A DNA stretch of 64,000 nucleotides, from contig NZ_BSFQ01000027.1 of NCBI RefSeq assembly GCF_027922425.1, positions 35,959 to 99,958 of the forward strand, given 5' to 3'. Each line of letters begins with the position of its first letter. The stretch's first letter is position 1. The stretch is from Pseudonocardia halophobica (GTDB lineage Bacteria; Actinomycetota; Actinomycetes; Mycobacteriales; Pseudonocardiaceae). Positions 1-8,245 of the stretch are shown here, one piece after another. Made by a program: the position numbers and the translations under genes. The notes beneath the pieces are model-generated. The model saw only the letters and a list, made by a program, of their open reading frames with translations. It ran no database searches and was not told the origin of the DNA.

Positions 1-1
1 G

Positions 2-283
2 ATCGATCGGCTCCGGGCGGCCGGGGTGCCGTGCGGGCCGGTCAACGACGTCCCGCAGATGCTTGACGACGCCCAGTACGCCGTGCGCGAGATGTTCCCC
101 GGCGACCGCGAGCGGTTCGGGCACCGACGCATGGTCAACACTCCGCTGATTTCGGACGGGGCACCGCGGGCCCAGCGGCGCGCCCCGGCAGTCGGGGAGG
201 ACACCGCTGCGCTGCTCGCGGAGATCGGTCTCGACGCGGCGGAGATCGAGCGTCTGCGGCGCGACCACGTGGTGGCCGGATGA
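2..283 (+). CDS. CaiB/BaiF family CoA-transferase, C-terminal fragment
   Basis: Open at the left edge of the window, so only the last 93 residues are visible. The stretch AAGVPCGPVNDVPQMLDD followed by a Met-Phe dipeptide and a Pro-Leu-Ile segment is the usual C-terminal part of class III CoA-transferases, where the small domain ends before a Leu/Gly-rich helix (ALLAEIGLDAAEIERLR). Family members move CoA between carboxylic acids. The stop codon overlaps the ATG of the next gene (ATGA at 280-283), so the two are translationally coupled. The substrate cannot be judged from this fragment, and the catalytic Asp lies outside the window. Confidence 0.85.
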   Translation: MDRLRAAGVPCGPVNDVPQMLDDAQYAVREMFPGDRERFGHRRMVNTPLISDGAPRAQRRAPAVGEDTAALLAEIGLDAAEIERLRRDHVVAG

Positions 284-936
284 CCGTCCGGTCGGACGTC
301 CAGGACCGGGTGGCGTGGCTGACCCTCGACCGCCAGGCCAGGCGCAACGCGCTAACCGCCTCGATGTGGGCCGAGCTCGCCGAGCATCTCGACGCAGTGG
401 AGAACGGCGCCGTGGCCGCGGTGGTGCTGGGCGGAGCGGGCGGGGCCTTCTCAGCAGGTGCGGACCTCGACGAGCTCCGCGGTTCCCACGCCGCGGGCCT
501 CCGACACCTCGCGGAACGGACGATTCTGCGAGTGCGGGACCTGCCTGTACCGACGTTCGCACTTATCGAGGGCTCGTGTCTCGGGGCGGGCTGCAGCCTG
601 GCGCTCGCCTGTGACATCCGGGTCTGCGCTCCCTCCGCGCGGTTCGGCATCCCCGCGCTGCGCAACGGGCTGGTCTACGAGGACGTCTACGTCCGGCGGT
701 TGGTCGAGCTCGTGGGCGAGGGCGCGGCGGGGCTGCTGCTGCTCGGCGGCGAGCGGTGGTCGGGAGCCGAGGCGCTCGCGCACGGTCTGGTCGAGCGGTG
801 CGTCGAGGACCCGACGGAAACGATCGAGGCACTGGTGGCTGGCCTGCGGGAGGCGCGGGCCGCGACGGTCGCCGCGACCGTCACGGCGATCCGGTGCGCT
901 GCGAGGAGGATGTCGAAGGCTGGGCAGTGGACCTGA
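280..936 (+). CDS. Enoyl-CoA hydratase/isomerase (crotonase) family protein, short
   Basis: A 218-residue crotonase-fold protein; the family is usually about 255-265 residues, so the C-terminal helices are short. Visible are the first oxyanion-hole segment GAFSAGADLDEL (about residues 55-66) and the second, GSCLGAGCSLALACD. In the segment FGIPALRNGL the Pro is followed by Ala where hydratases normally have the catalytic Glu of an FGxPE motif, so simple hydratase chemistry is doubtful. It may be an isomerase or hydrolase-like crotonase. The start is the ATG overlapping the preceding stop. Its 3' end overlaps the GTG start of the SDR remnant at 927. Confidence 0.8.
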   Translation: MTVRSDVQDRVAWLTLDRQARRNALTASMWAELAEHLDAVENGAVAAVVLGGAGGAFSAGADLDELRGSHAAGLRHLAERTILRVRDLPVPTFALIEGSCLGAGCSLALACDIRVCAPSARFGIPALRNGLVYEDVYVRRLVELVGEGAAGLLLLGGERWSGAEALAHGLVERCVEDPTETIEALVAGLREARAATVAATVTAIRCAARRMSKAGQWT

Positions 937-1652
937 ACCTCCGCGGCGCCCGGGCCATCGTGACGGGCGGCTCGCGCGGGATCGGATTCGCCGTCGCCCA
1001 GGAGCTCACCGCCGAGGGGGCCCGGGCGAGGCTGGTCGCCCGCCACCCGGGACGGCTCGCGGACACCACGGCCGATCTCCGCCCCGCCGCCGCGCTCGCC
1101 CTGCCTACCGACACCACCAACACGGCGGCGGTCGGTGCGATGGTCGAGCGCATCGTGGCCGGCTGGGGTGGGGTGGACGCGCTGGTCAACGCCGCCGAGC
1201 CCGCGATCGCGATGACGGGCGACAACGCGATCAGTGCTGATCTCGATACCAATATCCTCTGCTACCTGCGCTGCGCCCGCGCCGTCGCGACGCACATGAC
1301 CGCCGAGGGCGCCGGACGGATCATCAACGTCTCGGGGTTCAACGCCCGCCGCACCGGGTCGCTCGCCGGCACGATCCGCAGCGGACCGCCGCCGCTCTCA
1401 CCGCGAAACACGCCGACGAGCTCGGGCCGCGCGGTGTCGGCGGCACGGTCGTGCACCCCGGGCCGCCGTGACCGAGCGGACTCCCCGACGAGCGGCTGCG
1501 CGCCGGGCTCGGGGCCACCACCAGCCTGCGGCGGACGATCCGGGCCGACGACGTCGCGGACGTCGTCGTCTTCCTCTGCTCACCAAAGGGCTGCGGCGGT
1601 CACCAGGAACGCCGTAGGCGTCGCCGGTGGGAACCGCGGCGATTTCCACTAA
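927..1652 (+). pseudogene. Short-chain dehydrogenase with multiple frameshifts
   Basis: The N-terminal half reads cleanly from GTG 927: a Rossmann motif TGGSRGIG and a VNAAEPA segment in place of NNAG. After about 1380 the homology jumps frame. TAKHADELGPRGVGGTVVHPG is read in a second frame up to a TGA at 1469-1471, then a few codons continue in the third frame. DVADVVVFLCSP is again in the second, and the C-terminus (AVGVAGG, ending at 1652) returns to the first. At least four indels are needed, so this is decay or a poorly read stretch. The usual Tyr-x-x-x-Lys is not visible even after restoring the frame. It lies within the gene train with no spacing. Confidence 0.75.
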
Positions 1653-1669
1653 TGAAGGAGAAGCCAACG

Positions 1670-2464
1670 ATGGACTTCACGGGCAAAGTCGCCCTTGTCA
1701 CGGGCGGCGGGAACGGCATCGGGCGGGCAGCATGTCTCGCGTTCGGCGAGCGGGGGGCGCGCGTCGTGGTGGTCGACTTCGACACCGAAACCGCGAAGGC
1801 GACGGTCGAGGCGATCCACGAGGCGGGTGGTGAGGCGCTGCTCGTGGGCGCGGACGTCACGAGCGCAGCGGACGTGCAGGGCTACGTCCGGGCCTCGCTG
1901 GACGGCTACGGCCGCATCGACTGCTTCTTCAACAACGCCGGCGTCGGCGGCACCGTTGCTCCGCTCGCCGAGTACAACGAGGCGGATTTCGACGCGGTGT
2001 TCAACGTGAACGTGAAGGGGGTCTTCCTCGGTCTGCGACACGTGCTGCCCGTCATGATCGAGCAGGGCAGCGGCGCGATCGTCAACACCGGCTCGGTGGC
2101 GGCGCAGCTGCCCACCCCCGGCATGTCCGCCTACGCCTCCTCCAAGCTCGCCGTGATCGGGCTGACGAAGACCGCGGCCGGCGAGGTCGCCCGTCAGGGT
2201 GTGCGGGTCAACGCCGTGTGCCCCGGCCCGGTCGACACCAGGGCCATGCGGTGGCTGGAGGAGCAGATCGCGCCGGACGACACCGACGCCGCCACCCAGC
2301 GCGCCCGCGCGGGCATGCCGACCGGCCGCTACTCGACGCCCGAGGAGGTCGCGAACGTTGTTGTGTTCCTCTGCTCGGACCTGGCCTCGAACACCACCGG
2401 GGCCCAGTATGTCGTCGACGGCGGTCGCAGCGCCGTCGGTGCGGCCGTCAGGCCTGGGCAGTGA
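1670..2464 (+). CDS. SDR family oxidoreductase
   Basis: A 264-residue classical SDR, NAD(P)-dependent and presumably cytosolic. It shows TGGGNGIG (cofactor loop), an acidic residue after beta-2 (VVVVDFD, favouring NAD over NADP), NNAG, a Ser in NTGSVAA and the YASSK catalytic pair. ATG 1670 is chosen over ATG 1652 because an AAGGAG ribosome site (1655-1660) sits 9 bases in front of it. The stop overlaps GTG 2461 of the next SDR. It probably acts on a hydroxyacyl-CoA or alicyclic alcohol in the surrounding catabolic pathway; the substrate is unknown. Confidence 0.88.
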   Translation: MDFTGKVALVTGGGNGIGRAACLAFGERGARVVVVDFDTETAKATVEAIHEAGGEALLVGADVTSAADVQGYVRASLDGYGRIDCFFNNAGVGGTVAPLAEYNEADFDAVFNVNVKGVFLGLRHVLPVMIEQGSGAIVNTGSVAAQLPTPGMSAYASSKLAVIGLTKTAAGEVARQGVRVNAVCPGPVDTRAMRWLEEQIAPDDTDAATQRARAGMPTGRYSTPEEVANVVVFLCSDLASNTTGAQYVVDGGRSAVGAAVRPGQ

Positions 2465-3219
2465 TCGCGTTCGTCACGGGCGGCGCGTCCGGGATGGGCG
2501 AGGCCGTCTGCAGGCTCTTCGCCGAGCGTGGGGACCAGGTGATCGTCGCGGATCTAGACGGCGCGCGGGCGAAGGAGGTCGCCGCCACCCTGGACGGTGC
2601 GTCGGGGTACGCCGTGGACGTGACGGACTCCGCGGCCGTCGACGAACTCGTCGACGATGTCGTCAGCACGCACGGCGGGCTGGATGTGGTGGTGACCGCC
2701 GCGGGCGTCGACGACCCCGAGACGAAGGTGGCGTTGTCGGCGCAGATCGACGCCGGCGGGCCGATCCTGCGCACCCCGGAGATCGGCGACGCGGCCTGGC
2801 GGAGGCTGCTCGCGGTGAACCTCGACGGTACCTTCTTCACGCTCCGGGCCGCGGCACGCGCCATGCTCCCCGCCCGTCGCGGCGCGATCGTCACCATCGC
2901 GTCGGGAGCGGCGTACGAGGCCACCCCTGGCTATCCGCACTACGTCGCGGCGAAGGCCGGGGTGATCTCCCTGACTCACAGCGTCGGCAAGGAGCTGATC
3001 GGACACGGCATCCGGGTCAACGGCGTGGCGCCGGGCCTGGTGGACACCCCGATGCTAGGACGCGCTCCCGGCGGCGTGCGGGTCGCGAGCGGACATCCGC
3101 ACAAGGTCGTCGCACAGCCCGGCGAGATCGCGTCGGTCATCGCGTTCCTGGCCTCCGATGAGGCGGCGAACATCGCCGGTGAGGTGGTCATCGCCAACGG
3201 CGGACGGAACACCGCATGA
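2461..3219 (+). CDS. SDR family oxidoreductase with an extended DDPETK insertion
   Basis: A 252-residue SDR starting at GTG 2461, overlapping the previous TGA. It has TGGASGMG, an acidic residue after beta-2 (VADLD), a TAAG in place of NNAG, then an unusually long segment (VDDPETK to ILRTPEIGD) before the NLDGTFF helix. The catalytic Ser (IASGAAYE) and YVAAK follow. The same architecture and much of the same sequence recurs in the gene at 20290, so the two are paralogues at opposite ends of this block. The stop overlaps the next gene by ATGA. NAD-dependent alcohol/ketone interconversion is the expected role; the substrate is unknown. Confidence 0.87.
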   Translation: MIAFVTGGASGMGEAVCRLFAERGDQVIVADLDGARAKEVAATLDGASGYAVDVTDSAAVDELVDDVVSTHGGLDVVVTAAGVDDPETKVALSAQIDAGGPILRTPEIGDAAWRRLLAVNLDGTFFTLRAAARAMLPARRGAIVTIASGAAYEATPGYPHYVAAKAGVISLTHSVGKELIGHGIRVNGVAPGLVDTPMLGRAPGGVRVASGHPHKVVAQPGEIASVIAFLASDEAANIAGEVVIANGGRNTA

Positions 3220-5135
3220 CCGGCTTGTTCGCGCCACTCGACATCGGAGGGGTCCGGCTGCGCAACCGGATCGCGCTGCCGCCCATGGGGAGCAGGCACA
3301 CGCCCGGGGGCCTGGTGTCGCCCGCGGACCTCGAGTGGCACGCCGAGCGCGCGCACGGGGGCGCGGGGCTGGTGATCACGGGCGGGACCCTCGTGCACCC
3401 GACGTCGGTGTACCGCGGCGGCGTCGCGGTCAACGGGTGGAGGTCCGAGGGGCTGCTGCGCGAGCGGGCGGAAGCGATCCACGCCGGAGGCGCGAAGGTG
3501 TTCGCCCAGCTCGTGCACGCAGGCCGCGAAACCCTCGGCGGCCAACCCGAGCTCGCCCAGGTAGCACCGAGCGCGATCCGTTCGCCCCGTGATCCCTACG
3601 TCCCCCATGCCTTGACCACGGACGAGGTCCACACCATCGCGGACTCGTTCGTCGAGTCGGCGCGCGTCCATCTCGCGGCGGGTTACGACGGGATTGAGAT
3701 CCACGCCGGGCACGGTTACCTGGTCGCGCAGTTCCTGAACGCTGCCGCGAACGCGCGGACGGACGAGTTCGGTGGCGCAACCCCCGTCGAGCGGCTGGCG
3801 TTCCTGCGGCTCGTGCTGCGGCGGGTCCGGGCCGAGGGTGCGCCGGTCGGCGTGCGGCTGAGCGCCCGCGAGGACGTCCCGGGCGGTATCGAGCTCGACG
3901 AGACCGTTGCCATGGTGCGGGCGCTCACCGAGGAACGGCTGATCGACTACGTCTCCGTCACCCGAGGCTCGCGCAACTCCTACGTCAAGGACCACACCTG
4001 GCCCTTCGCCGTCGCCGTGGCCGAGGCGCGCGCGGTCAAGACCGTCACCGACGTCCCGGTTCTGGTCACCGGCAGGATCGTGCGCCCCGAGCAGGCAGCA
4101 GCCGTGCTCGCGGAGGGTGCTGCGGATCTGATCGGCATCGGCAGGGGCATGATCGCCGACCCGGAGTGGGTCGCGAAGGCGCAGGGTGTGGTGGCCGGGG
4201 CGATCCGGCCGTGCGTCGGGTTCGTGCAGGACTGCCGGACCGCGATGGACGGGGCGTCGTGCGCCGTCAACGCCGCAGCCGGACGTGAGGCCCGGTACGG
4301 CACCCGGGTGCTGCGGCCACGCTCCGCCGACCGCGTCGTCGTCATAGGTGGGGGCCCGGGTGGGCTCGAGGCCGCGCGGGTGGCGGCCGAGCGCGGCTGC
4401 CGGGTGACAGTGCTAGAGGCGGAGCCGCAGCTGGGAGGCCAGCTCCGCCGAGCGGCACGTGCGCCGCACCGGCGCGAGCTGCTGTCCTTCGTGGACTACC
4501 TGGAGTCCGAGCTGGCCCGCCTGGGTGTGGAGGTGCTACTCGGCAGGCCAGCGACGGCCGAGGAAGTCCTGGAGCTGGGCCCGGATCTCGCCGTCGTGGC
4601 TACCGGGGCGAGACACGACTCCGCCGAGAACGCGACGAGCGTCTGGGAGCTGCTCGGCGGTGAGCCGCCGCGATCCGGCCGCGCCCTCGTCCAGGACGAC
4701 GGCACCGGGTTCTGGCCCGCCCTAAGCGCAGCGGAGCTGCTGGTCGAGGCCGGGGTCCAGGTCACCGTGGCCACTCCCGCGGCGATGGTCGGCGCCGCGA
4801 TCCCCGCCGAGAGCCAGGCGAGCCTGCACGCCCGACTGCGGGGCGCGGGCACCCGCTACCGGCCCTTCACCGTGCTGGAGCGAGTCCTGCCCGGCGAGGT
4901 GGAGCTGCGGGACGTCACAACCGGGACGCTCGACCGGTTGCCCGCCGACCACGTCGTCGTGGCAACCGCGCCCGTGTCGCAGGACTCCCTCGCCGCCGAG
5001 CTGCGCGCCCGGGACATGCGCACCCGCACCATCGGGGACGCCTTGTCCCCGCGCCGCATCACCCATGCCGTGCTGGAAGCCGACGAGGCGATCACCGCGA
5101 TGGTCTTCGCCGTAGCGCAGGAGGAACGAGTATGA
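3216..5135 (+). CDS. OYE-type NADH:flavin oxidoreductase / 2,4-dienoyl-CoA reductase family, two-domain
   Basis: 639 residues. An N-terminal TIM-barrel old-yellow-enzyme domain (about 1-330, with HAGHGYLVAQFLN and GIGRGMIADPEW) is fused to an FAD/NAD(P)-binding module (VVVIGGGPGGLEAA near residue 375). This is the layout of FadH and trimethylamine dehydrogenase, which carry a 4Fe-4S cluster between the domains on four Cys. Here the cluster segment has C333, C340 and C349, but the second position is F336, so one normal ligand is missing. It may bind an altered cluster or none. The enzyme probably reduces an enone or dienoyl-CoA. ATGA overlaps on both sides place it in one operon with the SDRs and the cyclase. 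Confidence 0.88.
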   Translation: MTGLFAPLDIGGVRLRNRIALPPMGSRHTPGGLVSPADLEWHAERAHGGAGLVITGGTLVHPTSVYRGGVAVNGWRSEGLLRERAEAIHAGGAKVFAQLVHAGRETLGGQPELAQVAPSAIRSPRDPYVPHALTTDEVHTIADSFVESARVHLAAGYDGIEIHAGHGYLVAQFLNAAANARTDEFGGATPVERLAFLRLVLRRVRAEGAPVGVRLSAREDVPGGIELDETVAMVRALTEERLIDYVSVTRGSRNSYVKDHTWPFAVAVAEARAVKTVTDVPVLVTGRIVRPEQAAAVLAEGAADLIGIGRGMIADPEWVAKAQGVVAGAIRPCVGFVQDCRTAMDGASCAVNAAAGREARYGTRVLRPRSADRVVVIGGGPGGLEAARVAAERGCRVTVLEAEPQLGGQLRRAARAPHRRELLSFVDYLESELARLGVEVLLGRPATAEEVLELGPDLAVVATGARHDSAENATSVWELLGGEPPRSGRALVQDDGTGFWPALSAAELLVEAGVQVTVATPAAMVGAAIPAESQASLHARLRGAGTRYRPFTVLERVLPGEVELRDVTTGTLDRLPADHVVVATAPVSQDSLAAELRARDMRTRTIGDALSPRRITHAVLEADEAITAMVFAVAQEERV

Positions 5136-6037
5136 CTCCGAAGTTCAGCGAACTGCCCGTGGCATCCAACGGGCTCCGGTCGGCCTGGGGAGTCTTCGGC
5201 CCCGAGGACGACCTCGGCACCGTCAACTTCCTCACACCGAAACGGGTGGCCGCCGCCGCTACGGAGATCCGGACCGGGGAGCGGTTCGGCGTGACCCTCC
5301 CGCTCGACCTGCCTGACCCACCCTTCTACGATCGCGAGCCGTTGCAACACACCGTCTTCGAGCTGCCCGGGAACTTCCTCGACGACCGGCTGGACGGCTT
5401 CTACCCGCAGGCCTCCAGCCAGTGGGACGCCCTGCGGCACATCAGTGATCCCCGGCTGGGCTTCTACAACGGGCATTCGTCGGAACGGCTCGGGATCGGC
5501 GCCCACGCGCGGGGTGGGATCGTCGTGCGAGCCGTGCTGGTCGACGTCGCCCGCAATGGCGGGTTCGACGACTACTCGCCTACTCGGACCCGGGTGATTA
5601 CCGTGGCCGACCTCGAACGAATCCTCGACGCGCAGGTGGTGAGCCTGCGCGAGGGCGACATCCTGCTGCTGCACACCGGGTACGTCACGGCCTATCTCGC
5701 CGCGGACCAGGACACCAGGGTGGCGATGCAGCAGGAGCAGACCGTGCCGGGCCTAGAGGCGAGCCAGGAGACCGCGGAGTTCCTGTGGGACCACCGCATC
5801 GCCGCCGTCGCGGCGGACAGCCCCGGCATCGAGGTGCTCCCGCCCCAGCACGACGGGCCGATCCTGCACGCCCAGCTGATCCCCATGCTGGGCATGACAT
5901 TCGGCGAGTTCCTCGACCTCGGCGCATTCGCCGACGCCGCCGCGGCGGACCGGCGGTACACGGCGTTCTTTGCCGCCGTGCCGCTGAACCTGCCGGGCGG
6001 CGTCGGCTCGCCCGCCAACGCGGTCGTCATCCGGTAG
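5132..6037 (+). CDS. Cyclase family protein (kynurenine-formamidase-like metal hydrolase)
   Basis: A 301-residue member of the putative-cyclase family. The metal-binding segment is the SSQWDALRHISD variant near residues 90-101 rather than the GTHxDxPxH of short formamidases; this variant occurs in the longer cyclase-like subgroup. A second conserved part, LLLHTGY, is near residue 180. Members are metal-dependent and hydrolyse or lactonise amide, ester or ring bonds. The start overlaps the flavoprotein stop by ATGA. Its 3' end overlaps by 11 bases the convergent MmgE/PrpD gene. A ring-opening hydrolase in this pathway is plausible but unproven. Confidence 0.83.
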   Translation: MTPKFSELPVASNGLRSAWGVFGPEDDLGTVNFLTPKRVAAAATEIRTGERFGVTLPLDLPDPPFYDREPLQHTVFELPGNFLDDRLDGFYPQASSQWDALRHISDPRLGFYNGHSSERLGIGAHARGGIVVRAVLVDVARNGGFDDYSPTRTRVITVADLERILDAQVVSLREGDILLLHTGYVTAYLAADQDTRVAMQQEQTVPGLEASQETAEFLWDHRIAAVAADSPGIEVLPPQHDGPILHAQLIPMLGMTFGEFLDLGAFADAAAADRRYTAFFAAVPLNLPGGVGSPANAVVIR

Positions 6038-7289
6038 CGGTCACCGCCGCGAGCAGGTCGGCCACCGCGGTTTCGCGCTTGTCCAGGTGCGTCAGCGCGG
6101 TGTCGACCAGGTCTGACCCGGCCACCCGGCGGGCGGTGCGGTCGAGCTCGGCGCGCTCCGGCGCACCGACCTGGGTGCTGTCGCCACGCAGCTCGACCGT
6201 CCGCCCCTCGGCAAGCCGCACCCGCAGCAGGTAGGAGCCCAGCGGCACGGCCTCGTCCGGGACCACGGTCATCGCGCGGACCAGTTCGTCCGTGACCGCC
6301 GCCGGCCTGCGGGCGAGGTCCTCCACCACGAAGTCCCCGGTCGCCACAAGGACCGCGACGCAGTACGGGGTGCTCATCAGCCGCCGCGTCGGGGTGTCGA
6401 GGCCCTCGGACCGGTCGATGCCCGACGTCGTGGCGAACGCGGGCGCCATCCGGAGCTCGACGGACCGGACGTCGTCGAGGGCTGCCTCGGCCAAGAGCGT
6501 GAGCGGCACCTGGTTGATCGCACAAACCGGGAACCGCTTCACACCCAACCGCGTCGCAGCCGTCCGCGGGTCGGCGGAGCCCCGCGTACGTTCGGTCACC
6601 CCCAACGACGGGAAGAGCCCCGCCCGGCCCCAGAGCGGCTCCTCCGCCGCCACCCACTCCGCCTCCGACGACCTTGCGGCCTGCCAGGCGAGCAGACCGG
6701 CGCTCGCGACCTGGTGGAGCCAGTCCTGCGTGCCCTCGACCCAGGTCTGCTGGGTGCCGTAGGCGCAGGCGGCGGCCCGCGCAACCGCGCGTCGGACCCG
6801 GGCGGGCTCCCACCCGAGCATCCGGCCTGCCCCGACGACCGCGGCGATCGGCCCAATCACCGAGGTGGGACGGACCCCGTGCGCGGACACCGCGGGGGAG
6901 ACCCCGTCGCCGATAAGCTCCGCCGCGGCCATCGCCGCCGCGAAGCCCGCGAGCAGCTCCTCAGTAGTCGCCTCCGCGCCCAGGGCGAGTAGCAGGGGCA
7001 GCGCCGTCGTGCCGACGTGCGTCATCGCGCCGAAGTGGGTGTCGTCCTGGCCCAGGGCGTGGATCAGCTGGGCGTTGCGGGTAATCGCCGACGGCTGGTC
7101 GACCCGCCTCCCCGTTAGCAGATCGGCGTAAGCCCCGTCCCAGGTCAACGGGTCCTCGAACAGGTGTCCCACCAGCCCGCGGGCACTCGCTGCCACGGCC
7201 AGGTCGTGCACCAGGATCACTGTGGCCGCTTCGAGCGCCGCCGCGGGGTACGCGCCGGACGCGAGTCCGACCACCTCATCGAGCTCCAT
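6027..7289 (-). CDS. MmgE/PrpD family protein
   Basis: 420 residues and the only minus-strand gene in the first 22 kb. The sequence matches the MmgE/PrpD fold of 2-methylcitrate dehydratase and cis-aconitate decarboxylase: an N-terminal helical domain with HDLAVAASARG and THVGTTALPLLLALGA, and a C-terminal RKFPVC-like segment (VKRFPVCAINQ). A good ribosome site, GGAAGGAG, precedes the ATG at 7289. It diverges from the hydrolase-fold gene across 146 bases that could hold a shared control region. The family includes dehydratases, isomerases and decarboxylases of small polycarboxylates, and the actual reaction is unclear. The convergent end overlaps the cyclase gene. Confidence 0.85.
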   Translation of the reverse strand: MELDEVVGLASGAYPAAALEAATVILVHDLAVAASARGLVGHLFEDPLTWDGAYADLLTGRRVDQPSAITRNAQLIHALGQDDTHFGAMTHVGTTALPLLLALGAEATTEELLAGFAAAMAAAELIGDGVSPAVSAHGVRPTSVIGPIAAVVGAGRMLGWEPARVRRAVARAAACAYGTQQTWVEGTQDWLHQVASAGLLAWQAARSSEAEWVAAEEPLWGRAGLFPSLGVTERTRGSADPRTAATRLGVKRFPVCAINQVPLTLLAEAALDDVRSVELRMAPAFATTSGIDRSEGLDTPTRRLMSTPYCVAVLVATGDFVVEDLARRPAAVTDELVRAMTVVPDEAVPLGSYLLRVRLAEGRTVELRGDSTQVGAPERAELDRTARRVAGSDLVDTALTHLDKRETAVADLLAAVTATG

Positions 7290-7435
7290 CGCTCACTCCT
7301 TCCGTCGATGCCAGGGGTACGGCATGAGCCCCCGCGGGTCCATGACCGAAGTCACGCGCAAGTCGGCGGATCCAAGTCACAGTCACGGCTCGCCGGGACG
7401 GCGAGACTTCCTCCATCAACTTGCGAGGAGGCACA
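7290..7435. promoter_or_regulatory. Divergent intergenic region between MmgE/PrpD and hydrolase-fold genes
   Basis: These 146 bases separate two divergent genes, so promoters for both should lie here. I see repeated AAGTCAC elements (about 7353-7386) and a perfect 6-bp inverted repeat, CTCGCC-GGGAC-GGCGAG, at 7389-7405, just before the ribosome site AGGAGG of the plus-strand gene. No convincing -35/-10 pair was identified. The dyad could be an operator or a leader hairpin. Confidence 0.35.
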
Positions 7436-8233
7436 GTGCAGACGCTGGATCTGGTGGACGCCCACAGCGGCGTCGAGTTCGGCAATGGGGTCCGCCTCGA
7501 CGTCCGTCGCGACGGGACCGGGGAGCGGACGGCACTGGTGCTTCCGGGCGCCGAGCGCGCGGTCGAGGACGGCCGATTCCTGGAGGCCCTGGCCGAGGAC
7601 TTCGCTGTCGTCACCCCGAGCCATCCCGGCTTTAGCCGCTCGCCCCGCCCGGACTGGTGCTCCTCGGTCGACGACTTGGCCTATCTCTACCTGGACTGGC
7701 TGGACCGTTCCGAACTGACGGACGTCACGCTCGTCGGGCTGCAGTTCGGCGGCTGGGTGGCGCTGGAAATGGCGGTGCGCAGTTGCGCCCGCATCTCGCG
7801 GCTCGTGCTCGTGGACTCCGTCGGGGTGAAGCTCGGCGGGCCGCTGGACCGGGAGGTGGTGGACCTGTTCGCGACCCCGCACGCCGAGCTGGACAAGATC
7901 ATCTACGCCGACCGGGCCCATGCGCTGGGAGACCTGGCCCTGGCACCCGTGGACGACGTGCTCGAGCTGGCCCGCAACGAGGAGGCGCTGGTGACCTACG
8001 GCTGGCAGCCCTACCTGCACAATCCGCGGCTGCTGAACTGGCTCTGGCGGATCACCGTACCGACGACCGTTGTGTGGGGTGACAGTGACGGCGTCGTCGT
8101 CCCGGACTACGGCCGCGGCCTGGCCGCCCGGATCCCCGGCGCCTCATTCGACCTAATCGACCGTGCGGGCCACCGGCCGCAAGTCGAACGCCCTCACGAC
8201 GTGGCGCGGCTGATCGCCAAGTTCGCCGTCTGA
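7436..8233 (+). CDS. Alpha/beta-hydrolase-fold protein lacking the nucleophile serine
   Basis: 265 residues from GTG 7436, chosen because AGGAGG lies 5 bases upstream; an in-frame TTG at 7421 has no such site. The fold is clear, but the nucleophile elbow normally written GxSxG reads GLQFGGW with Gln at residue 103. The acid (WGDSDG) and the base (AGHRPQ) of the triad are still present. Ordinary serine hydrolase chemistry is therefore unlikely unless this is a sequencing error. It is followed after 12 bases by a luciferase-like monooxygenase, a pairing that suggests ring-opening or ester-processing steps, perhaps as a binding protein or a cofactor-independent catalyst. Confidence 0.82.
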   Translation: MQTLDLVDAHSGVEFGNGVRLDVRRDGTGERTALVLPGAERAVEDGRFLEALAEDFAVVTPSHPGFSRSPRPDWCSSVDDLAYLYLDWLDRSELTDVTLVGLQFGGWVALEMAVRSCARISRLVLVDSVGVKLGGPLDREVVDLFATPHAELDKIIYADRAHALGDLALAPVDDVLELARNEEALVTYGWQPYLHNPRLLNWLWRITVPTTVVWGDSDGVVVPDYGRGLAARIPGASFDLIDRAGHRPQVERPHDVARLIAKFAV

Positions 8234-8245
8234 CCAGGAGGACCT

